Source: Streptomyces collinus
GTDB taxonomy: Bacteria > Actinomycetota > Actinomycetes > Streptomycetales > Streptomycetaceae
Length of the DNA stretch: 64,000 nucleotides
Assembly (NCBI RefSeq): GCF_031348265.1
Contig: NZ_CP133771.1
Location: 3,286,001-3,350,000 of the forward strand
Reading direction: 5' to 3'
This document shows, one piece after another, positions 1-8,499 of this stretch. The position numbers and the translations under genes were made by a program. The notes beneath the pieces are model-generated. The model was not told where the DNA came from. It did not search any database and saw nothing but the letters and a program-made list of their open reading frames with translations. The first letter of the stretch is position 1. The number at the start of each line of letters is the position of its first letter.

Positions 1-474
1 GGCGGCCGTGATGATGCCGGAGCTGTTGACCGACACGACCTCCACGCCGGCCGCGCGCAGGAACTCGGCGAAGAGCTGCGCCACGTCCTCCGGGTACGTC
101 GCTCCGATCGCGACCCTGCGCGCCCCCAGCTCCCGCACCGCGTGCGCGAACGCGAAGGACGTGGACGACGCCGGCATGCCGGCCGTCTGCGCCAGGGCGC
201 GGACCTGCTCCTGCGCGCCGTCCCAGCCGTAGACGAAGCTGCCGCTCGTGCAGGCCCACACCACGGCGTCCGCACCGGCGTGCCGCAGCTCCTGGACGCC
301 CGCCGCGAGCCGGCCGGCGGAGCCCATCTCCAGCAGCGCGTCCACCCGGTGCGCGTCCTCACCGATGTCGGTGTGCACCAGGTCCACCCGGATGTCGCTG
401 CCCAGCAACTGCTCGATGCGCGGATAGTCGTCCTCGGCGGAGTGGCCCGGGTAGAGAAATCCCAGTGCTGTCAT
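1..474 (-). CDS. Asp/Glu racemase / maleate cis-trans isomerase family protein (partial, runs off the left edge)
   Basis: Only the first 158 codons are in the window; the C-terminal part lies beyond position 1. The protein starts MTALGFLYPGHSAEDDYPRI and carries the family motif ACTSGSF around residue 95, which supplies the first catalytic cysteine of Asp/Glu racemase, maleate isomerase and EutA-type enzymes. Its ATG overlaps the TGA of the next upstream gene (ATGA, 471-474), so the two are almost certainly translationally coupled. It is a paralogue of its neighbour, and the pair may form a heteromeric or sequential enzyme set. The exact substrate cannot be read; EutA-like, maleamate or arylmalonate chemistry are all possible. 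Confidence 0.8.
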   Translation of the reverse strand, partial: MTALGFLYPGHSAEDDYPRIEQLLGSDIRVDLVHTDIGEDAHRVDALLEMGSAGRLAAGVQELRHAGADAVVWACTSGSFVYGWDGAQEQVRALAQTAGMPASSTSFAFAHAVRELGARRVAIGATYPEDVAQLFAEFLRAAGVEVVSVNSSGIITAA

Positions 475-1286
475 GTCCAGCCTTCCTGCTGCTGCTCTTC
501 TTCCGGCAGTACGGGACCGGGGTCCGCCCCCGGCGCTGCGGGACCGGAACGCGCCGCCGGATTGATCAGCGCTTGGTACGGCCCCACCGCACGGGTACCC
601 AGTCGGCGCAGTGCCGCCCACATCGTCACTTGGTTGGCCGAGATCACCGGGATGCGCAGCTCGGCCTCCAGCTGGGGGATCACGTCGTACGTGGGCAGGT
701 TGGTGCAGCTGATGAACAGCGCGTCTGCGTCGTCGCGGACGGCCTGCCGCGCCATGTCCACCACCTCGCGGTAGGGGACCTTCCAGATGTGCCGGGTCAG
801 CCCCATGAAGGCGCAGCCGGAGATCGTGACGCCGGCCTGGGCGACGTAGGCCTCCAGCGACTGCGTCACCGAGACCGTGTACGGGGTCACCAGCGCCACC
901 CGGCGTACGTCCAGCTCGACGAGGGCCTCCAGCAGCGCGCCGGAGGTGGTGATCGCCGGTACGGCACCGGCCCGGCTCATCGCCTCGCACATCGCCCGCT
1001 CGCCCATCATGCCGCCGACGAAGCTGCCGGAGGTGCAGGCGTAGGCCACGACCTCGGGGGCGATCGCGGTGAGCGTGCGGACCGCCTCGCCGAGCGTCTC
1101 GTGCTCGCTGACCAGGCGGGCCAGGTCGAGACTCACCTCGACCGGCACGAACGGTGTGCGGGTCACATGGAGGGAGACCTCGTCCGGCACCCAGCGCCAC
1201 AGCTCGCGGTCGAGTGCGAAGTCGAAGGGGGCGACGACGCCGACCCCGCGCTGCGGGCTGGGCCCGCCGAGAAATGAGACGTCCAT
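471..1286 (-). CDS. Asp/Glu racemase / maleate isomerase (EutA-like) family protein
   Basis: A 271-residue protein starting MDVSFLGGPSPQ. It has the two cysteine motifs of the Asp/Glu racemase superfamily: ACTSGSF (Cys about 84) and ISCTNLPTYD (Cys about 194), the pair that shuttles protons in maleate isomerase. A more upstream TTG at 1313 is possible, but the ATG at 1286 has a GAGG upstream, so it is preferred. It is transcribed leftwards as the first gene of a coupled pair and is divergent from the dehydrogenase/amidase genes; the 197 bp between them holds both promoters. The nearby Ehu-type importer makes an ectoine- or dicarboxylate-derived substrate plausible, but this is inference. Confidence 0.8.
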   Translation of the reverse strand: MDVSFLGGPSPQRGVGVVAPFDFALDRELWRWVPDEVSLHVTRTPFVPVEVSLDLARLVSEHETLGEAVRTLTAIAPEVVAYACTSGSFVGGMMGERAMCEAMSRAGAVPAITTSGALLEALVELDVRRVALVTPYTVSVTQSLEAYVAQAGVTISGCAFMGLTRHIWKVPYREVVDMARQAVRDDADALFISCTNLPTYDVIPQLEAELRIPVISANQVTMWAALRRLGTRAVGPYQALINPAARSGPAAPGADPGPVLPEEEQQQEGWT

Positions 1287-1483
1287 GGCAGGCACCGGCC
1301 TCACGCTGGGCAACTAGTGTGCAACGGATCGTGGGAACGCCCGTGTTGACGACGGTAGGTTCGGGTGCGAGCGTGGTCAATCCGCCCGGATCACTCCTTG
1401 GTCAACACCGGGTTAACTCGTCGTCACCGACCGGCGCCCCGGGGCCGGCCGGCCCCGCCGAACGGCTGGAGAAACGGCTGCTC

Positions 1484-2431
1484 ATGCCCACCCCCACGCT
1501 TCTCGTCCTGGACGCCGAACCCCTCCCCCGCCTCGGCCGCCTCACCGGTCACGCCCGTATCGAGCACACCGACGCGACGGGGCTCGCCGCGCACCTCCCG
1601 CGTGCGGATGTACTCCTGGTGTGGGACTTCACCTCGCGCGCCGTGCGGGACGCCTGGCCGGGAGAGGGCCCGCGGCCACGCTGGGTGCATACGGCCAGCG
1701 CCGGTGTGGACCATCTGATGTGTCCGGAACTCGCCGCTTCGGACACGGTGGTGACGAACGCACGCGGCATCTTCGACCAGCCGATCGCCGAGTACGTCGC
1801 CGCGCTCGTGCTGGCGATGGCCAAGGATCTGCCGCGGACGCTGGAACTCCAGCGGGAACGGACCTGGCGGCACCGCGAGTCGCACAAGATCGCCGGAACC
1901 AGGGCCGTCGTGGTCGGCTCCGGTCCGATCGGCCGGGCGATCGCGCACACGCTGGGGGCGCTGGGCATCACGACCGCGCTCGTGGGCCGCTCGGCGCGCT
2001 CCGGCGTGCACGGCCCGGAGGACCTGGACCGGCTGCTGGCCCGCGCCGACTGGGTGATCGCGGCGGCGCCGCTCACGGACGAGACGCAGGGGATGTTCGA
2101 CGCCCGCCGCTTCGGCCTGATGCAGCCGTCGGCCCGGTTCGTCAACATCGGCCGCGGCCAGCTCGTCGTCGAGGACGCGCTCGCCGAGGCCCTGGCCAAG
2201 CGCTGGATCGCGGGCGCCGCCCTGGACGTCTTCGAGGCCGAACCCCTGCCCTCCGACAGCCCGTTGTGGCAGGCGCCGGACCTGATCGTGTCCCCGCACA
2301 TGAGCGGCGACACCATCGGCTGGCGCGACGAACTCGGAGCGCAGTTCGTGGAGCTGTTCGAACAATGGGTGGCCGGGGAGCCGCTGAAGAACGTGGTCGA
2401 CAAGCAGCGTGGGTACGTACCTGGTCACTGA
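1484..2431 (+). CDS. D-isomer specific 2-hydroxyacid dehydrogenase
   Basis: A 315-residue NAD(P)-dependent oxidoreductase starting MPTPTLLVLDAE. The Rossmann motif GSGPIG is at residues 145-150. The catalytic triad is recognisable: Arg about 224 in NIGRGQ, Glu about 253 in DVFEAEP and His about 272 in SPHMSGD. The ATG at 1484 is chosen because the family fold starts there and GGAG lies 12 nt upstream; the open frame extends further upstream without homology. It probably interconverts a 2-keto acid and a D-2-hydroxyacid in the pathway of the flanking amidase and racemase-like genes. The amidase follows after 17 bp, so they are likely cotranscribed. Confidence 0.88.
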   Translation: MPTPTLLVLDAEPLPRLGRLTGHARIEHTDATGLAAHLPRADVLLVWDFTSRAVRDAWPGEGPRPRWVHTASAGVDHLMCPELAASDTVVTNARGIFDQPIAEYVAALVLAMAKDLPRTLELQRERTWRHRESHKIAGTRAVVVGSGPIGRAIAHTLGALGITTALVGRSARSGVHGPEDLDRLLARADWVIAAAPLTDETQGMFDARRFGLMQPSARFVNIGRGQLVVEDALAEALAKRWIAGAALDVFEAEPLPSDSPLWQAPDLIVSPHMSGDTIGWRDELGAQFVELFEQWVAGEPLKNVVDKQRGYVPGH

Positions 2432-2448
2432 CGTTCCCTGGAGGGTGA

Positions 2449-3861
2449 ATGACCGAGCTCACCGACCTGACCGCCGTACGGCTTCTCGACGGGTACCGCA
2501 AGGGCGAGTGGAGTCCTGTGGAGGTGACGCGGGCGGCGCTGGAGCGGGCCGAGGCGATCCAGCCGGAGGTGAACGCCTTCGTCCGGCTGACCGCCGAGGA
2601 GGCGCTGGAGCGGGCCCGGGGGTCGGAGGAGCGATGGCGGCGTGGTGAGCCACGCGGGCTGCTCGACGGGGTGCCGGTCACCGTCAAGGACATCCTGCTG
2701 CAGCGCGGCGCGCCGACCCTGCGCGGCTCGAAGGCCGTGGACCCGGCGGCCGGGCGCTGGGACGAGGACGCCCCTTCCGTGGCCCGGCTGCGGGAGCACG
2801 GGGCGGTCTTCCTCGGCAAGACGACGACTCCCGAGTACGGCTGGAAGGGCGTGACGGACTCGCCGCTCAGCGGTGTGACGCGCAACCCGTGGGATCCCTC
2901 GCGCACGGCCGGCGGATCGAGCGGCGGCAGTGCGGCGGCCGTGGCGCTGGGCGCGGGGCCGCTGTCGCTGGGCACGGACGGCGGCGGCAGCGTCCGCATC
3001 CCGGCGTCGTTCTGCGGGATCTTCGCGCTGAAGCCGACCTACGGGCGCGTGCCGCTCTACCCGGCGAGCGCGTTCGGCACGCTGGCGCACGTCGGGCCGA
3101 TGACCCGGGACGCGGCCGACGCGGCACTGCTGATGGACGTGATCGGGCATCCGGACTCGCGCGACTGGTCGGCACTGTCCGCCCCGGCCGGTCCGTACAC
3201 CGACGGTCTGACGGGCGGGGTGCACGGGCTGCGGGTGGCGTACTCACCGTCGCTGGGCGGGCAGGTGGCGGTACGGCCGGCGGTCGCGCGGGCGGTGCGG
3301 CGGGCGGTGGAACGGCTGGCGGAGCTCGGCGCGTACGTCACGGAGACCGACCCGGACCTGACCGACCCGGTGGAGGCCTTCCACACCCTGTGGTTCAGCG
3401 GGGCGGCCCGGGTGACCCAGCATCTGGGCCCGCACCAGCGGGAGTTGCTCGACCCGGGCCTGCGGGAGATCTGCGCGCGGGGTGCCCGCTACTCGGCGCT
3501 GGACTATCTGGCCGCGGTGGACGTCCGCATGGACCTGGGGCGCCGGATGGGCCGGTTCCACGACACCTACGACCTGCTCGTCACACCGACCCTGCCGCTC
3601 ACGGCGTTCGAGGCGGGCGCCGAGGTGCCGAAGGGGTCCGGCCACCGGCGGTGGACGGGCTGGACCCCGTTCACCTACCCGTTCAACATGACGCAGCAGC
3701 CCGCGGCGAGCGTGCCGGTCGGCGCCGACGCGGACGGTCTGCCGATCGGACTCCAGCTCGTGGCCGCCCGGCACCGGGACGATCTGGTGCTGCGGGCGGC
3801 TCACGCGCTGTACGAGGCGGGGGCGGCCTCGGCCGGCCGGCCTACGCCCTCCGGAAGCTGA
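2449..3861 (+). CDS. Amidase (amidase signature family)
   Basis: A 470-residue hydrolase with the full Ser-cisSer-Lys triad of amidase-signature enzymes: Lys80 in VTVKD, Ser157 in AGGSSGGS and Ser181 in DGGGSVRIPA. The 24-residue gap between the serines is the family standard. GGAGGG lies just before the ATG. It hydrolyses an amide, nitrogen-linked acyl or carbamoyl bond; the sequence does not reveal which. Its last 20 bp overlap the end of the convergent DUF3830 gene, an unusually tight arrangement. It sits with a dehydrogenase and an ABC importer, which suggests a catabolic role. Confidence 0.9.
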   Translation: MTELTDLTAVRLLDGYRKGEWSPVEVTRAALERAEAIQPEVNAFVRLTAEEALERARGSEERWRRGEPRGLLDGVPVTVKDILLQRGAPTLRGSKAVDPAAGRWDEDAPSVARLREHGAVFLGKTTTPEYGWKGVTDSPLSGVTRNPWDPSRTAGGSSGGSAAAVALGAGPLSLGTDGGGSVRIPASFCGIFALKPTYGRVPLYPASAFGTLAHVGPMTRDAADAALLMDVIGHPDSRDWSALSAPAGPYTDGLTGGVHGLRVAYSPSLGGQVAVRPAVARAVRRAVERLAELGAYVTETDPDLTDPVEAFHTLWFSGAARVTQHLGPHQRELLDPGLREICARGARYSALDYLAAVDVRMDLGRRMGRFHDTYDLLVTPTLPLTAFEAGAEVPKGSGHRRWTGWTPFTYPFNMTQQPAASVPVGADADGLPIGLQLVAARHRDDLVLRAAHALYEAGAASAGRPTPSGS

Positions 3862-4336
3862 GCGACTCCCCCGCCGCTCCCGACCTCCACAGGTCGTTGC
3901 ACGCCTCGGCCATGGTCTCCAGGCCGTCGACGACCTGGCCCCAGACGATGCCGGGGACCCAGCCGACATCGCCGTTCAGCAGCAGGTTGTTGCGCTCGTA
4001 GAACAGGGCCAGGTCGACGAGCGTGGTGCCGGCGCGGACCTCGCGGTCGTAGCCGTACGCCTTGGTCCCCAACTCCGCCCCGGCGAAGGTGAAATAGCAC
4101 AGGTCACCGGGAATGGGGGTGATGGTCGGGTTTTCCAGGGGCGGCTCGGTTTGGGCGAAGGGTGGGAAAAGGGCGTAGATCTCGTTGCGTGCGTACTTCG
4201 CGTGGTAGACGTCCCCGGCCAGCGGAAGGGAATCCCAGACGGCCGCGCAGGTGATCGGCGCGCGGTCGTCCAGCAGCCTGGCCGTGCAGGTCACGTCGCG
4301 CTTGACCAGCGAGACTTCGATGTAGCGATCAGCCAT
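3842..4336 (-). CDS. DUF3830 family protein
   Basis: A 164-residue protein starting MADRYIEVSLVKRDVTC. GGAGGG lies immediately upstream of the ATG at 4336, which decides the start over longer alternatives. The sequence, including LCYFTFAGAELGTKAYG and the tail LYERNNLLLNGDVGWVPG, matches my recollection of DUF3830, a small cyclophilin-like-fold family that recurs beside amidase and amino-acid transport genes. The biochemical role is unknown. It is convergent with the amidase (20 bp overlap) and divergent from the importer operon, sharing an 83 bp intergenic region with ehuB. Confidence 0.8.
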   Translation of the reverse strand: MADRYIEVSLVKRDVTCTARLLDDRAPITCAAVWDSLPLAGDVYHAKYARNEIYALFPPFAQTEPPLENPTITPIPGDLCYFTFAGAELGTKAYGYDREVRAGTTLVDLALFYERNNLLLNGDVGWVPGIVWGQVVDGLETMAEACNDLWRSGAAGESLSFRRA

Positions 4337-4419
4337 ACCCTCCATGGGAGTGCCCGCCGCCGCTCGGGTCAAGGGCGCATCGGGCAAGTGGGGGGCTTGA
4401 AAAGACCGGAATAACTCGG

Positions 4420-5385
4420 ATGCGGTCGGGTAGCCGCGCGCCCATGGCTCCACCACAGAGAAGCCCACACAGAAGCACACTGCGAAGTCCCGGACTCATA
4501 TCCCGGCCCGCGTCAGGGCCCGCACGCCGGTCGCTGCTCGCGGGGGTGGCGGCGCTCGGTGCGCTGGGCGCCGCCGGATGCAGCCGGGTCGCCACCGCGT
4601 CGGACGTCAAGGGGGGTGACCTGCTCGGCCGGCTCCGGGCGGCGGGCGTCGTCCGCCTCGGCATCGCCGGTGAGATCCCGTTCGGCTTCATCGACACCAA
4701 CGGCGAACTGACCGGTGAGGCGCCGGAACTGGCCAAGGTGATCTTCAAGCGGCTCGGTGTCGACCGGGTGCAGCCCGTGCCGACCGAGTTCGGCTCGCTC
4801 ATCCCGGGCCTGAACTCCCAGCAGTTCGACGTCGTGGCCGCCGGGATGTACGTGAACCCCGAGCGCTGCGAGCAGGTCATCTTCGCCGACCCCGACTACC
4901 AGATGCTCGACGCGTTCATCGTGCGCAAGGGCAACCCCAAGGGGCTGCGCAGCTACAAGGACGTCGTCGAGAAGAAGGCGAAGTTCGCCACCGGGACCGG
5001 CTACGCCGAGATCCAGTACGCCGTCGAGGCGGGGTACAAGGAGAGCGAGATCCTGATCGTCCCGGACCAGGTCGCGGGACTGAACGCGGTCGAGGCGGGG
5101 CGTGTGGACGTGTTCGCCGGTACGGCGCTCACCGTGCGCGAGGTGGTGAAGAAGTCCGCCAAGGCGGAGGCCACCGACCCGTTCAAGCCGATCGTCGGCG
5201 GCAAGCCGCACGTCGACGGAGGCGCCTTCGCGTTCCGGCCGACCGAGTCGAACCTGCGCGACGCCTTCAACGTGGAGCTGCGCAAGCTCAAGAAGAGCGG
5301 CGAACTGCTCCGCATCCTCAAGCCGTTCGGTTTCACCGAGGCCGAGATGACGGATCTGACCGCGAAGGAGCTCTGCGGCGGATGA
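4420..5385 (+). CDS. ehuB: Ectoine/hydroxyectoine-type ABC transporter substrate-binding lipoprotein (EhuB-like)
   Basis: A 321-residue family-3 solute-binding protein. The N-terminus has a twin-arginine-like signal (ARRSLLAGVAALGALGAAGC) ending in a lipobox, with Cys54 as the likely lipidated residue, so it should be anchored outside the membrane. The start is uncertain: ATG 4420 or ATG 4444, neither with a clear Shine-Dalgarno. The mature region, with VRLGIAGEIPFGFID and motifs typical of EhuB, binds a small polar amino-acid-like ligand. First gene of a four-gene operon whose stops and starts overlap. The ectoine assignment comes from family resemblance and needs binding data. Confidence 0.82.
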   Translation: MRSGSRAPMAPPQRSPHRSTLRSPGLISRPASGPARRSLLAGVAALGALGAAGCSRVATASDVKGGDLLGRLRAAGVVRLGIAGEIPFGFIDTNGELTGEAPELAKVIFKRLGVDRVQPVPTEFGSLIPGLNSQQFDVVAAGMYVNPERCEQVIFADPDYQMLDAFIVRKGNPKGLRSYKDVVEKKAKFATGTGYAEIQYAVEAGYKESEILIVPDQVAGLNAVEAGRVDVFAGTALTVREVVKKSAKAEATDPFKPIVGGKPHVDGGAFAFRPTESNLRDAFNVELRKLKKSGELLRILKPFGFTEAEMTDLTAKELCGG

Positions 5386-6098
5386 CCTCGGGACTCTGGG
5401 AACTCGTACTCAAGGGCGTCTGGGTCACGATCCAGCTGCTCGTCTGCAGCGCCCTGCTGGGCGCCGCGGTGTCCTTCGTCGTCGGCGTGGCGCGCACCCA
5501 CCGGCTGTGGATCGTCCGCTTCCTCGCGGGCGTCTACACCGAGGTGTTCCGCGGCACGTCGGCGCTGGTGATGATCTTCTGGGTGTACTTCGTGCTGCCC
5601 GTCGCCTTCGGCTGGCAGCTGGTGCCGCTGTGGGCGGGCACCCTCGCACTCGGCCTGACCTACGGGGCGTACGGCTCCGAGATCGTGCGCGGCGCGCTGA
5701 ACGCGGTGGATCCGGCGCAGAAGGAGGGCGGGATCGCGCTCAGCTTCACGCCCTGGCAGCGGCTGCGGCTGATCCTGCTGCCGCAGGCGGTGCCGGAGAT
5801 GATCCCGCCGTTCTCCAACCTGCTGGTCGAACTGCTCAAGGGCACCGCCCTGGTGTCGATCATGGGCATGGGTGACCTGGCGTTCAGCGGCAACCTGGTG
5901 CGTCTGGCGCTCCAGGAGAGCGCGGAGATCTACACGATCGTGCTGCTGATCTACTTCGTGATCGCCTTCGTACTGACCCGCGGCATGCGCGGCCTGGAGC
6001 GCAAGCTCAAGACCGGCACCGGCAAGCCGGTCGGGAGCACGCCCGACCAGGAGCTGGACCGTCCGCAGACCACCGGTGTGGGAGGTGCTGTCGCATGA
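5382..6098 (+). CDS. ehuC: ABC transporter permease (EhuC-like)
   Basis: A 238-residue polar amino-acid-type inner-membrane permease with about five hydrophobic segments. It has the EAA-type loop that contacts the ATPase, ALNAVDPAQKEGGIALSF, followed by the typical LPQAVPEMIPPF. The ATG overlaps the ehuB stop (ATGA), giving translational coupling. It forms a heterodimeric channel with the next gene. The C-terminal 25 residues are polar and variable. The EhuC name follows operon order and family similarity. Confidence 0.84.
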   Translation: MTSGLWELVLKGVWVTIQLLVCSALLGAAVSFVVGVARTHRLWIVRFLAGVYTEVFRGTSALVMIFWVYFVLPVAFGWQLVPLWAGTLALGLTYGAYGSEIVRGALNAVDPAQKEGGIALSFTPWQRLRLILLPQAVPEMIPPFSNLLVELLKGTALVSIMGMGDLAFSGNLVRLALQESAEIYTIVLLIYFVIAFVLTRGMRGLERKLKTGTGKPVGSTPDQELDRPQTTGVGGAVA

Positions 6099-6745
6099 AG
6101 TGGGACTGGAGCGCAGTCAGCGGCTTCATGCCGCACCTCTGGGACGGTCTGCTGGTCACCGTGCAGATCCTGGCCCTCGGTTCGCTGATCTCGTTCGTGC
6201 TGGGCCTGGTGTGGGCGCTGCTGATGCGGGTGCCCTCGCGCTGGGTGACCTGGCCGGTCGGCGTGGTCACGGAGTTCGTCCGCAACACCCCGCTGCTGGT
6301 GCAGCTGTTCTTCCTCTTCTACGTGCTGCCCGAGTGGGGCCTGACCTTCTCGGCGCTGACCACCGGCGTCTTCGCGATCGGGCTGCACTACTCGACGTAC
6401 ACGATGCAGGTCTACCGGGCCGGTATCGAGGCCGTGCCGGTCGGCCAGTGGGAGGCGGCGACGGCGCTGAACCTGCCGCTGCACCGGACGTGGTCCGCGG
6501 TGATCCTGCCGCAGGCCGTGCGCCGGGTCGTCCCCGCGCTCGGAAACTACGTCATCTCCATGCTCAAGGACACGCCGATGGTCATGGCGATCACGGTGCT
6601 GGAGATGCTCGGCCAGGCGCGCCTGTACTCGCAGGAGCACTTCCAGTTCACCGAGCCGCTGACGGTGATCGGCGTGGCCTTCATCGTCATTTCCTACCTG
6701 GCCTCCCTTGCCCTGCGAGCCCTGGAGCGACGCCTTGCCCACTGA
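6095..6745 (+). CDS. ehuD: ABC transporter permease (EhuD-like)
   Basis: A 216-residue permease of the same His/Glu/Gln/Arg-type family as the preceding gene, with the loop GIEAVPVGQWEAATALNL and LPQAVRRVVPALGNY. It starts at an ATG overlapping the ehuC stop by 4 bp. Several membrane helices are evident. It completes the transmembrane heterodimer of the importer. Its 3' end contains the ribosome-binding site and TTG start of the ATPase gene. Confidence 0.84.
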   Translation: MKWDWSAVSGFMPHLWDGLLVTVQILALGSLISFVLGLVWALLMRVPSRWVTWPVGVVTEFVRNTPLLVQLFFLFYVLPEWGLTFSALTTGVFAIGLHYSTYTMQVYRAGIEAVPVGQWEAATALNLPLHRTWSAVILPQAVRRVVPALGNYVISMLKDTPMVMAITVLEMLGQARLYSQEHFQFTEPLTVIGVAFIVISYLASLALRALERRLAH

Positions 6746-7532
6746 CACTCTCCCCAATCCCGGGACCAACCCCGAGAAGAATCCCGCACAGAGCACCGGC
6801 GAGCTGATCCGTCTTGAGCAGGTCACCAAGCGGTTCGGGAGCAACACGGTCCTGGACCACCTGGACTTCTCGGTCGACGCCGGCAAGCACGTGACCCTGA
6901 TCGGGCCGTCCGGATCGGGCAAGACGACGATCCTGCGGCTGCTGATGACCCTGCTCAAGCCCGACGAGGGCACGATCACGGTCGACGGGCAGCAGCTGTT
7001 CCCCGCCTCCGACAAGCAGGTCCGCGAGGTCCGCAAGAAGATCGGGATGGTCTTCCAGCAGTTCAACCTGTTCCCGAACATGACGGTGCTGCGGAACATC
7101 ACCGAGGCACCGGTCACGGTCCTCGGCATGTCGAAGGACGAGGCGGTGGAGCGGGCCAAGGGCCTGCTGGACATGGTGGGCCTGGCCGACAAGTGCGACG
7201 CGCACCCGGCCCAGCTCTCCGGAGGCCAGCAGCAGCGGGTGGCGATCGCCCGGGCCCTGGCGATGCGCCCGCAGGTGCTGCTCCTGGACGAGGTGACGTC
7301 CGCGCTCGACCCCGAGCTGGTCGCGGGCGTGCTCGACGTTCTCAGGGACATCGCCCGCTCCACGGACATCACGATGCTCTGTGTGACCCACGAGATGAAT
7401 TTCGCCCGGGACATCTCCGACCAGGTCCTGATGTTCGATTCGGGCCGGATCATCGAGGCGGGTCCGCCGGAGAAAATCTTCAGCGACCCGGAGCTTGACC
7501 GGACACGGGAGTTCCTCAGCGCAGTTCTCTGA
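6735..7532 (+). CDS. ehuA: ABC transporter ATP-binding protein (EhuA-like)
   Basis: A 265-residue ATPase with all ABC hallmarks: Walker A GPSGSGKTT, signature LSGGQQQR, Walker B LLLDEVTSALD and the H-loop VTHEMNF. The start is set at TTG 6735 because GGAG lies 7 nt upstream; the more distal TTG at 6708 has no ribosome-binding site. The gene overlaps ehuD by 11 bp, continuing the coupled operon. It energises import of the EhuB ligand. The Ser/Pro-rich leader before the ABC domain is unusual but short. Confidence 0.87.
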   Translation: MPTDTLPNPGTNPEKNPAQSTGELIRLEQVTKRFGSNTVLDHLDFSVDAGKHVTLIGPSGSGKTTILRLLMTLLKPDEGTITVDGQQLFPASDKQVREVRKKIGMVFQQFNLFPNMTVLRNITEAPVTVLGMSKDEAVERAKGLLDMVGLADKCDAHPAQLSGGQQQRVAIARALAMRPQVLLLDEVTSALDPELVAGVLDVLRDIARSTDITMLCVTHEMNFARDISDQVLMFDSGRIIEAGPPEKIFSDPELDRTREFLSAVL

Positions 7533-7593
7533 CTACGGCCGGTGAACAGGCGGAACGCCCGACCCCTCAACGGGGCCGCGACTGGGGCATGCT

Positions 7594-7609
7594 TCTGGCA
7601 TATGCCAGA
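7594..7609. promoter_or_regulatory. Perfect 16-bp palindrome, candidate operator
   Basis: TCTGGCATATGCCAGA is a perfect 8+8 palindrome in the 208-bp gap between ehuA and the IclR-family gene, about 130 bp before the regulator start. IclR proteins bind short palindromes near their own and target promoters, so this is a plausible autoregulatory or operon operator. No binding evidence exists here. The remainder of the gap carries GGTTAACC at 7676-7683. Confidence 0.4.
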
Positions 7610-7740
7610 GTGCCATTGCCCCAGTCCGGGGCCCCGGGAATCTTGTCAACCCCCGCTCCTCGCAAGCCCATTGCCGGTTAACCTGGAAGAGGTTCACTGA
7701 CCGGATTACGGCCCTACAGCAAGCGCAGGGGGAGACCACC

Positions 7741-8499
7741 GTGGCGCTGAAGCACGAGCCGACCACCCCGTACCACTCGGCCCAGGAAGCCCTGCGCGTC
7801 CTGGAGACGGTGGCGCGCGGTTCCAGCGGTGTCACCGACGCCGAGATAGCCCGCCACACCGGCATCGCACCGGAGCGACTGACCGCGCTCCTGCGCATGC
7901 TGCGCCGCGAGGGGTACGTCGAGCAGATCACCGACGGCGCGTACGTCACGGGCGAGACCCTGGCCCGCCTCGGGTCCGCCCACCACCGCGAGCAGGCCCT
8001 GCGCGACAAGCTTCAGCGCACCCTCGACCGGCTGCGCGACTCCGTCGGCGCCGCCGTCTACATGAGCCGGTACGTCGACGGCGAGATCAGCATCACCCAG
8101 TACGCCGACAGCCCAGCCACGCCCAAGGTCAACGAGTGGGTCGACTTCCGCTCCTCGGCCCACGCCACCGCCATCGGCAAGAGCCTGCTCACCCAGCTCG
8201 ACCACGCCGGCCGCCGCGACCACCTCGCCCGGCACAAGATGGCCCGCCTCACCTCGCGCACCATCACCAGCGACCGGCTGCTGCTCTCCCGCCTGGAGGC
8301 CCAGCCGCCGACCGTGCCCGTCCTGGACCTCCAGGAGTACGCGGTCGGCACGGTCTGCGCGGCCGTCCCGATCACGGCCGGCTCCTCCGTCGGCTGCCTG
8401 GCCCTGTCCCTCCCGGTCGAGCACGCCCACCGCCTGCGCCAGGCCGCGGACGCCCTCAACCGCAACGCGGCACCGGTGCTGCTCTCCATGGCGATCTAG
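7741..8499 (+). CDS. IclR-family transcriptional regulator
   Basis: A 252-residue regulator with an N-terminal winged helix (residues about 12-70, ALRVLETVARGSSGVTDAEI) and a C-terminal IclR effector-binding domain with HATAIGKSLL. GTG start preceded by GGGGGAG. It lies directly downstream of the importer operon in the same direction and likely controls the 0-7.5 kb catabolic genes. Its stop codon TAG falls inside the left terminal repeat of the MITE-like element that follows, so the native 3' end may have been altered by insertion. Confidence 0.87.
   Translation: MALKHEPTTPYHSAQEALRVLETVARGSSGVTDAEIARHTGIAPERLTALLRMLRREGYVEQITDGAYVTGETLARLGSAHHREQALRDKLQRTLDRLRDSVGAAVYMSRYVDGEISITQYADSPATPKVNEWVDFRSSAHATAIGKSLLTQLDHAGRRDHLARHKMARLTSRTITSDRLLLSRLEAQPPTVPVLDLQEYAVGTVCAAVPITAGSSVGCLALSLPVEHAHRLRQAADALNRNAAPVLLSMAI

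Noticed and set aside
4420..7532. Certain ectoine catabolic operon
   Set aside because: The transporter resembles Ehu, but most eut enzymes are missing, so only the importer type is claimed.
5951..7570. 539-codon minus-strand frame over ehuD-ehuA
   Set aside because: Antisense of the permease and ATPase genes, which carry complete ABC motifs.
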